Of a stretch of DNA of 64,000 nt, positions 55,991-64,000 are shown one piece after another. The stretch covers positions 23,852,559-23,916,558 of the forward strand of contig NC_064755.1 in assembly GCF_011397635.1 (NCBI RefSeq). Reading direction: 5' to 3'. Numbering within the stretch: position 1 is the stretch's first letter; each line of letters begins with the position of its first letter. A program made the position numbers and the translations under genes. Under the pieces are notes generated by a model that ran no database searches, had not been told where the DNA came from, and was given only the letters and a program-made list of their open reading frames with translations. This stretch comes from Epinephelus fuscoguttatus. Lineage: Eukaryota > Chordata > Actinopteri > Perciformes > Serranidae.

Positions 55991-58399
55991 CTCAAGAAAA
56001 ACGAGCACGTCTCAGTCCTCACATTCTTTATGATGCCCTTTTATATTTGTTATATATGTTTGAAATTTGAATTTTTCTGTTGTAAAAAACAGCATATTTT
56101 AATATATACATACATAGAACTGGGTGGAGCTCCCTCTGCTACACAATACAACAATAACACTCAAATTCGGTGCTAAAACTGTTAGAAATAGTAGTGGTTT
56201 TACTAATTTCTTTGGTGGAAATACTAAACATTTGCAGGCTTCAGCGTGACCATTTGTTTTTCTATATTCCATATCATTATTGCAGCCCTGCTTAGTGTAG
56301 ATTGACATAGCACTTCTTCGACTCTGCAGAGGAATCTCCCTCATAACCTTCCTGGATGTCTGAAAAAGGACACAACAATGTGCTTTTCCCACAATGCTCA
56401 ATCTGTGGCCTTCTAATAATCAGTGCAACATGTGTTTTCAAAGTCGTGTTTGCGTCAGCCAAAACTAAGACAAAGTTTATTTACTGAATCACAGTTTATG
56501 TGAAGTCGAGATAAACAGCGACCATTTGCCTTGGTTTAATTTGACTGACTTACCAAGGGTCGCGTTTGAGTGTGTGTGTGTGTGTATCGTGCACGCGCAG
56601 GAGTGCGTGTGTATGTGTTTTTTCTGTGATGACATTTCCGCGGAGGGCCAGGGCAAGGTTTATCAATCATAAACATGAGCCGATGGATTCGATTACGCCG
56701 TGGAGATATGTGTGTTTACTCAGCAGTGTGAAGAGCAAAGAGAGACAGGAGGGAGAGACAGACGCATGCATGCAGGCAGGCATATTCCTCTCTGTGGACA
56801 CTGGGGCTAAAATATCCACATCACCTCTAGGTCATTATAACATGTCAGCGCTTTTTTCCCCCTGTTTATGTAACAATGAATAAAGGGTTTGGTATCCAAA
56901 TTTTATTTAAGCATTGTTTTCTTCACAGCAAATGGCTTGACTGGCAACAATCAGAGAAGCCTGGAGGCTTAGTTTGAGGCAACATCCTACTCAATCCGTT
57001 TGCAAGGAAATGATTGGAATTCCTGGTACTTAACATGCCTAATGAGAAGAACAAGGGAATCACAAAGAGGAGGTTTTTCTCTCACTTTGCATTCCTCTCT
57101 TTCTATTCTCCTCTCATTCTAATTAGCATTTTTTAGTGCAAATCAATTTGAGCTAATAATAAAAGACACTGGAATATCTGACACCCTGAAACCTATTTAC
57201 TGCATCTAGCAGTTTCCGTTTGTGGTGTTTTTACACCAGCAGGATGGCTTCAGATAGAGAAACATTATACTGCAATGTCTCTCGTCACAGTATCTCTTCG
57301 CCCCCCTCCTCCCATCCTCTGGCCAGACGCCCCCTGATTTTATTAATGCCCTCATCAGGAAATGGGGCCTAGAGTTTCTCTTTACTAACAAACAAATTAG
57401 TCTTTGTATTTGAGTGGCTCCACCCCTCCTCCCTCTCGCTCCGGCTGCTGGAGAAGCTGGAAGAAAATTCTCAATGAAACAAAGAAGACATGCAGCTCGA
57501 TGGCTCACGAGTGGAGCCCAGGGGCATTGGTGTTGATTGGAGAAAGCAAATACTATTTTCTTGTGGAGTAATCGTTTCCGTTCTAAATTCGGAGACGTGA
57601 AACACCCTGACAGGAGCAAATATAGCCCATTCATCCCCATAAACAATGCGGCTTCTATTTTTGGCAGCACAGTTTGAACAAAGAACATCAAGCGTGGCCT
57701 TTTTTTTTTGTCTGACTGAAGTTAATTTACTCACAGGGACATTTTGAGAGCACAGACACACATGGTTGAATATACACCAAGAAGAGGCTACGTATGTCAT
57801 TTCTGAATGATCTCTACAACCAGTTAACCATTTTGGAAAGGCTATCTGGTGGCACAGTGTTTATTTTAGGACGAGAACAGTTTAGCTCTTTGCTTTATCC
57901 CCAGTGTTTTGACAAGGATCAGTCTCCTATTGAAAACATGCCTGTTTGTCTCTTCGGACAGGCGCTGTGACTACGTCGCTCACCGCGGCAGTGTCCTAAG
58001 CCTCTGTAAGAACATAACAGGTTTAACCAAGGAGCTCATATGTCAAGGCATATCCTGTGCTGACTGTTGAACCTTCTTTTAGACACTTCAAAATAATATG
58101 CAACCTGTTAGCTGCAGTATGTAATTATTGTAAATCATTTATTGTTTCATTAATTATTAACACAATGCATTGCAAGGCAGGTTTTGATCTGTTGGATTTT
58201 ACAGGACTGTTCAGCTACAGTATGTGGCTGTGGCATCAGAGCAGCGTTTCCCAGACAGGGATAGGCCCACTGCACCCCAGGTAGTGCTACTCATCGGAGA
58301 TGTGTGGGAGGATTGAGGAGTAACTCAGAATTTAGTGAAGAAATGACTAAGGAACTTGAAATAACATGTTGAGTGAACTGAACACTAGCCTCTCTGTTA
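55991..58399 (+). other. igf1r intron 1, fourth part; repeat-poor block 57050-57720
   Basis: No exon fits. 57050-57720 contains 'tctaattagcattttttagt', a CpG-poor block with 'gatttgagctaataataaaa'-like homeodomain-type words, and no known repeat. It is a candidate conserved enhancer, by inference only. A 161-codon minus-strand open frame over it shows no family features. Confidence 0.45.
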
Positions 58400-59660
58400 C
58401 AACTGCTCTCACACAAGAAGTCTAAAAAGTTATCCACAATTAATGGATAAATGGTTAACATAGTTAGCTAATACTAAAGGTAATTGACGGTGAAAAAGCT
58501 AAACTTAATGGAAAAATTATTTTTATTTTTATTTTTCTTATAGTTAGTGGATAGCCAAATGTTTGGTGGATAAATGTTTTAATTTTTTTTTTTAAATTTT
58601 TGTATTTATGATTTATATACTTTGTTAATCCCACTGGGGAAATTCAGTGTTTTAAGTAGTTCAAAGTAGTGGATATAAATGGTTCAAAGACTTAGCTAAA
58701 AGTAAAGTTAATGGTTAAATAGTTAAAAGAGTTAAAAGTATATAGTTAGCTTAAAAAGTTAGCTTTTTCTTTTTGTTTTTAACATGAGTATGAGTGAGTA
58801 TTTATTAGGCTTGTCCACAATGTGTTTATTATGCTGTGTGTATCTGTGTATTTGTGTATTTTTGTACTTTGTGTTGCTCCCACTGCTGCGAAACTAATTG
58901 CCCCACTGGGGACAAATAAAGTGATTCATTGATTGAAAATAGGCCTACAGGATAAATTGTTAAAAGCCTAGTTAGCTAAACATAATGGATAAATGGTTGA
59001 AATAGTGCGCTAAAAGTTGGGGAGAGTTGCCAAAATTCTAATATTTTTCACTTTCCACTCTTTTACTCAGAGATACTTTTACATACGTGTGTGATATTCT
59101 CAGGCACACGACTTTCATGTGTCTGCTATCATAAGTTTTTTGATAGCGAAAATGCATCGTAAAGGAATTAAACCAGAATAGGACGCTGTCTGATATTACA
59201 AATTAAGTGCATGTGAGTATTAATTATGACAGTGTGAGTTATGGTTGTAACACAGCTAAAAAATGGCATTAAACAAATCTACACTATAGCCACACACTTA
59301 TTATATTCGTACGTTTTAATGATGAATGTAGGTTTTAGCTCAGCTAGGTTTTGTGCAAACACAAATTTATATTTGAAAATTACCCCTGGATCTTAAGGTA
59401 TAGTGTGTTTGTTTAAAACTGGTTTTCCAGGTGCCATTCCCCGCACAGTGGATGAATCCTAATAATTCTCAGGGATGTTTACTATTGCACTGCCCATTTG
59501 CCTACATGATGATGTCATGATTACATCAATAAGTAATAGTTAGCTAAAAGTAAAAGAATAAATCATTGAAATAGCTAAAAAAAAACCCCAGTAGATTAAG
59601 AGTTAATAAAGTTAGCTAAAAGTAATAGATAAATACTTAAAACTTCAAAGTTTTACCACT
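58400..59660. repeat. Degenerate repeat cluster 'gttagctaaaagtaatggataaatgg'
   Basis: Variants of 'agttagctaaaagtaa' and 'ggataaatggttaaa' recur near 58440, 58470, 58690, 58720, 58965, 59540 and 59600. Two retroposon-like tails ('cccactggggaaattcagtg' near 58631 and 'gccccactggggacaaataa' near 58900) lie among them. Confidence 0.6.
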
Positions 59661-60032
59661 CCAAGTGGTACAGATGCAAACTTAATCAAACAACCTAAAC
59701 ATTGACATTTTAATTGCAATTAAATTATCATTATTTCTCTTCATGATATCCACTTTATGTCATTAATTGTGTAACATCAGTTACAGTCTCAATAACTTCA
59801 CAAAAACACAATAAGAAAATGACAGGTAGTGTCATAAAGGGGTGCTGGAGCTCATTTCATTTGGCAGGGCTGTGAAGGTGCATCAGACAGACAAGGTAAT
59901 GGAACTGCTGCATTAGAACACAATAACATTATGAGAATATCATCTGCCATTAATTCCCAGGTATAGTAATTGATAGGCACGATTAGAGGGAGAGTTGATT
60001 GTCATCAATAATAAATGGTGTCTTTGTTGTTA

Positions 60033-60034
<2 letters not shown>

Positions 60035-60070
<36 letters not shown>

Positions 60071-60084
60071 GCGTGTGCGCGTGT
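60035..60084. repeat. (GT)n/(GC GT)n microsatellite
   Basis: A run of GT units grades into GTGTGC units. It lies in igf1r intron 1, about 640 bp before exon 2. Confidence 0.93.
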
Positions 60085-60719
60085 GGAGTTGGAGAACGCT
60101 CCAGGCACCGGTTTCAAGTGTTGTTTTCCGAGCACAGAGGAATGGCTTATTCAAACGCCGGGGTTATCTGAGGTGACGGACACAAGATTTTACTGGAAAA
60201 TGTTTGCATTTGATATGAATACAGAAGAAGTATCAGTGTGTAAACTTGTGAGGCTTATTGTGAAACTAAATGAAAAGTCACCCCTATGATAAAAATGTCC
60301 GACCTCGACGATAACATCTCTCCTTGTTTCGATTAAAAATGCCACCCTGAGAGAACATGAACTTCTTTTCAACGATGCAGATAGAAACATGATGTCCTTC
60401 TGGCACTGCACACACTCTTTTTCAGAGCTCTGTGTTATTTGTATGTGTGACATGTTGCCAGCAAAGTACCAGCTTTACCATCTTGACTAACAGGATTATA
60501 TGCTTCAAGGAGATTATTATAATTAAAATCTTTTGGCAAAAGTAATCTACATGCTAATCTATACATAGCACTGCTGTATTGCCTACCAAATGCTTCTGTT
60601 ACATTCTGATACAAAAGAGTATCTGTAATACTCCCTATTGTACGTTTGTTTTGATGACATGTTTCTTGGTTTGGAAAATAAGGGCGCACCCTCATGTGCT
60701 GTCTGTCTGTGTCTTTCAG

Positions 60720-61283
60720 TCTGTGGCCCGAGCATTGACATTCGAAATGAGATCAGCGAGTTCAAGCGTCTGGAGAACTGCACGGTGGTCGAGGGCTACC
60801 TGCAGATCCTCCTTATCAACGACAAGACCAACAACATCAACCAGGAGGTCTTCCGCTCCCTCAGCTTCCCAAAGCTGACCGTCATCACCGACTACCTGCT
60901 GCTGTTTCGCGTCTCGGGCCTTGACAGCCTCAGCATGCTCTTCCCCAACCTCAGTGTCATCCGCGGGCGCAATCTCTTCTACAACTACGCCCTGGTGATC
61001 TACGAGATGACCAGCCTGAAGGACATCGGCCTGTACAATCTGAGGAACATCACCCGGGGAGCCATGCGGATTGAAAAGAACCCCGAGCTCTGCTACCTGG
61101 ACTCGGTGGACTGGTCGCTTATTATGGATGCTGAGTTCAACAACGTTATCAATGGGAATAAGAAGGCAAAGGAATGTGACAATGTTTGCCCAGGCATCAT
61201 GGAGGATAATCCTCTCTGTCAGAGGACGTCGTTCAATGACAACTACGACTATCGCTGCTGGACCTCCAACCAGTGCCAGAAAG
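60720..61283 (+). CDS. igf1r: igf1r exon 2: L1 ligand-binding domain and start of Cys-rich region
   Basis: The exon (564 bp, both ends phase 1) runs from cag|tctgtggcccg to aaag|gtatgt. It encodes (I)[20 protein letters not shown], the L1 beta-helix with [16 protein letters not shown] and [19 protein letters not shown], and [20 protein letters not shown]. The Cys-rich start follows ([27 protein letters not shown]). [21 protein letters not shown] and YRCWT match IGF1R rather than INSR. Between LLI and FPKL it has six more residues than human IGF1R ([16 protein letters not shown]). Teleosts have igf1ra and igf1rb; which one this is cannot be told here. Confidence 0.95.
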
Positions 61284-64000
61284 GTATGTTGCTTCATTTC
61301 AGTCTTTATTCCAGCAGATAATGTCCGGAAAAAACAAACTAGCTTTAAATGTGATGTTTGCGAAACGATAACGGGAATGTGTGCCACTTTGTGCCGCAAG
61401 TACAGTAAATGCAGATGTGACTTTGATCCACGTAGGTGGTTTCCAGTCTTGTAAACATTCCGAAATTGTGCGTTTTTTCACCGGCGAACAAATCCCATGA
61501 ATCTATGCAGTGTTTTTCCTTCATTTCCGTCAGGCTGCAGGATTGTCCACGGGCCAGTGCAAACATTTCCTCTCTGTTCATTACAGAGACCTTGTCTTTA
61601 GATCAGGCTATTTGTGGAGTGAAGGATGGCTGCAATATAGAGCAGCAGGTATTAGAAAGGCATACTCAGTTGAGGTTAAAGTTGCTCTGCCAAGAAATGA
61701 GCTAGTCTACCTGTCTGGACCATGTCAGTTAAATATTTGCCTTAGGGACTTTTTGCAATTTATGAAAAGGGGTATATTGAAGAATTTGTGGGAGGGTCAT
61801 CCTTGTTTAACTTCAGCCCGCGCGGTAGGGTCATGCATTTTTAAAAACAGTTCAGAGGAGGGTCATATCATCTATATATATAGTTAAGTTTAAATCACTT
61901 TCAATCTGCAGGTTTTAATAAACTCAGTTATGTGTGTTTGTGTTCAGTTTGTCTCAGTCACAGCTCTCGAGACGAATGTAGCAGCTTGTAGCGACATTGC
62001 ATACATTCACCGCTCTTTCTCTCCCAGATGTCAGAGTAAGAGACAGCTTGTGCTGTTTGATTAGAAATTGGGACAACCAGATCAGCCGTCTCATGCCTCT
62101 TCAAAACTACTGTAGAAGGCAGTTCAAGCCTTTGTGATATGCTCCTGCAGCCTGTTTGACACACACAGACTCAGCTGAGCTGTTGATGAAACGCTCCCCT
62201 TCGTTCTGATATGAAATCCAACTATTTTAGTAATATCATGTTTCGTGCCTGTGTCGCTTTTCGTGCCATCGTTTTTAAAGATATCAGGCTCCTGGTTGTT
62301 TCCTTAGGCCAAACTGTGCTTTATTTTTTAGCATTTCACAGAGGGTGCAGAGGGTTTGCAGAGGCTGCTTTTATTAGAGGTTCAAATTCCTTCACAGACT
62401 GCACTTCAGAATAACACAATGGCCTATCTCGACAGCTGAAATGCTAATCGCAAATATTCAGAAAAGACTATGGACATATCTTAAAATACAAAAACTCTTG
62501 ATGTCACGTAACGTGTTAAAAAGAATTAAGATACATTAATGGTGCTTTAATTTCAGTATGTGTCTCAAAATATCCACAGTGTGCCATGACTTGGTTAATT
62601 CAATGATATATTATTGTATTTTTTCCTTGGGAAAAACTTGACTTTTGTTCTGCTATAGAAAACTTGTGTCAGACTTCCGCTCCGTGCCATTTTCCCTGTC
62701 CTCTCATCTGTGTGATATAATGGTGGGAAAATGTTCCTCCAGCCCTTTTTCTATTGAAGACCTGTGTACAGCTCCCATGGTCAGTTGGGAGTCTCAAACA
62801 CCACCCTCCTTCACCCCCGGGGACCCTCAGAACAAATAGTGGAAATCAAGCTTGCGTCTTTTCCCTGGTGACCACGTCTGTGTCTATAGAAAAGCTATGG
62901 TGTTTATTGTTGTGCCTCTGTTTATCCTCGTATGCACTGACCTGCCAGAGCTCCATGCACGCTGTTATTGATTCCCTGATCAGTTGGCTATGTGAATTTT
63001 AAAAAATTGTTTTGTTTAAAAGACAAAAGAAACGTTTCCTGTATTTGGTTTATTTACAAAATGCTACATTTTCAAGTCATGTCTGCTGCTGTATAGCGTT
63101 TGCGGTGAAATCTTCTGTTGTTCTCACATGTCGGGCTCGAGAGGCAGAGCAGGAGTATTGTTTGAAGCAGTTCACTTCTCTGTGAGGCCCAGGCCGAGGT
63201 CAGGGTAAATGCATTCATCTAGAGGGCCCTGAGGTCTCAAGGCTGCAGATAAAGGCTCCAGGGCGCTACACAGTGGGAAAAAAAGGAGGAGTTACTGAAG
63301 CAATAATAGGACAGAATGAAGCTCGAGCAGGCCTGTTGATATTCCCGGCTTCACGCACAGATAACATTTCTCACCCTGTCTTTTTAAAGGCTTGATGTGT
63401 CTACCTCTCTCCTTCCTGCTTAAGATTCCTCTCTCCTCCCTCCACCCCTCTGCATAATTGTCTTGTTTTTCTCCAGTACAGATGTTCCTTCAAGGGCATT
63501 CAGTGGTTTTGTAGTCAATACGGCCCGGTCTCCTCTTTAATTACACTACATGAGGAGGGAGTGCTGTCTGCCTTGCACACTACTTTAGCCTCTGGGCCTT
63601 CTGGTGCTTCACAAAGCAACAACAAAACTCCTATTTCCACATGTTTGTCCACCTACCAGATGCTGTTCCACACAACAGTTTGGGGAGTATTAGATGAGAG
63701 GTGAATGTAAATATAATGCTGGGAAGAACAAGCCAGGTTAATGCTGTACTTGTGGCCGGATAGAAGCGAGTGGGAGTGACCGTGTTGGGATGTGCAGATT
63801 GGTTCTGGGTGCTTTTTAGTGGCGGGCAGCGATGCGTGGAGAGGCCCCAACTGAGGAGCCGTACGCAGGAGGAGGGGCACTGAGGGGAAATGTCAGACAA
63901 ATGTCAAGTATACAAGCTCAACGGCAAGCTCTTGCTAAAGCTCAGTGCTCGGAGGGTTGAAAAATGCCCGTCACTCCCCTTGTTTTTTATCCCTCCTCCT
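61284..64000 (+). other. igf1r intron 2, first part
   Basis: The donor gtatgt follows exon 2 and no further igf1r exon appears before the window ends. I see no repeat of note. 63130-63420 is repeat-poor, moderately GC-rich and could be regulatory, by inference. Confidence 0.7.

Noticed and set aside
57206-57691. 161-codon minus-strand open frame in igf1r intron 1
   Set aside because: No recognisable domain and no supporting splice sites or neighbours. The DNA looks more like a non-coding element.
60720-61283. Insulin receptor (INSR) instead of IGF1R
   Set aside because: [25 protein letters not shown] and YRCWT are IGF1R forms; INSR differs at these places. Neighbour genes also fit IGF1R.
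60716-61399. 227-codon minus-strand open frame
   Set aside because: It is the complement of igf1r exon 2, whose GC-rich third positions suppress stops on the other strand.
1-64000. CRISPR array, operon or phage features
   Set aside because: No regularly spaced identical repeats with unique spacers. Gene structure is plainly that of a vertebrate.

Overview
The window is nuclear DNA of a ray-finned fish, most likely a percomorph teleost. It has vertebrate-type genes with short GT-AG exons, and is full of teleost-type repeats: Tc1/mariner elements, hAT-like and other terminal-inverted-repeat elements, a Harbinger fragment, LINE tails and a tRNA-SINE-like repeat. No bacterial, plasmid, phage or CRISPR feature was seen. 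Exon limits below come from reading-frame continuity, GT-AG sites and protein families known from memory; no database was searched.

Five genes lie on the + strand in one direction. (1) 1345-5566: the last four coding exons of a TMEM16/anoctamin of the ANO1/ANO2 class, closest to ANO2, with a very long acidic and then Ser/Pro-rich tail that ends in a PDZ-type T-x-V. (2) 9859-16652: a complete ten-coding-exon ceramide synthase with a homeobox-like segment (373 aa), probably cers3 given its neighbours. (3) 18335-23768: complete cfap161 (eight coding exons, 293 aa), a ciliary gene with an RFX X-box 114 bp upstream of its ATG. (4) 30101-41253: a high-affinity choline transporter (SLC5A7/CHT1-like) in eight coding exons; exon 3 carries one extra base that breaks the frame. 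A likely promoter and non-coding first exon lie at about 24600-25063. (5) From 50105: the signal-peptide exon and exon 2 (L1 domain) of the IGF-1 receptor; the remaining exons lie beyond the window.

CERS3, CFAP161 and IGF1R all map to human chromosome 15q25-q26, so the window is a teleost counterpart of that segment. The genes do not form a pathway; they are a syntenic neighbourhood.

The rest is introns and intergenic DNA. Notable items are a young Tc1 element with identical 29-bp ends and a single premature stop in its transposase (19059-20686), an older Tc1 broken by a LINE tail (26462-27844), a Tc1 nested in a hAT-like repeat (8240-9700), several repeat families present twice or more, a three-copy ~200-bp tandem array in igf1r intron 1 (55310-55830), and a (GT)13 run in place of the polypyrimidine tract before the catalytic exon of the ceramide synthase. 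I found no wholly new system. The best leads are the anoctamin tail, the transporter frameshift, the UG-repeat acceptor and the RFX-driven ciliary promoter.
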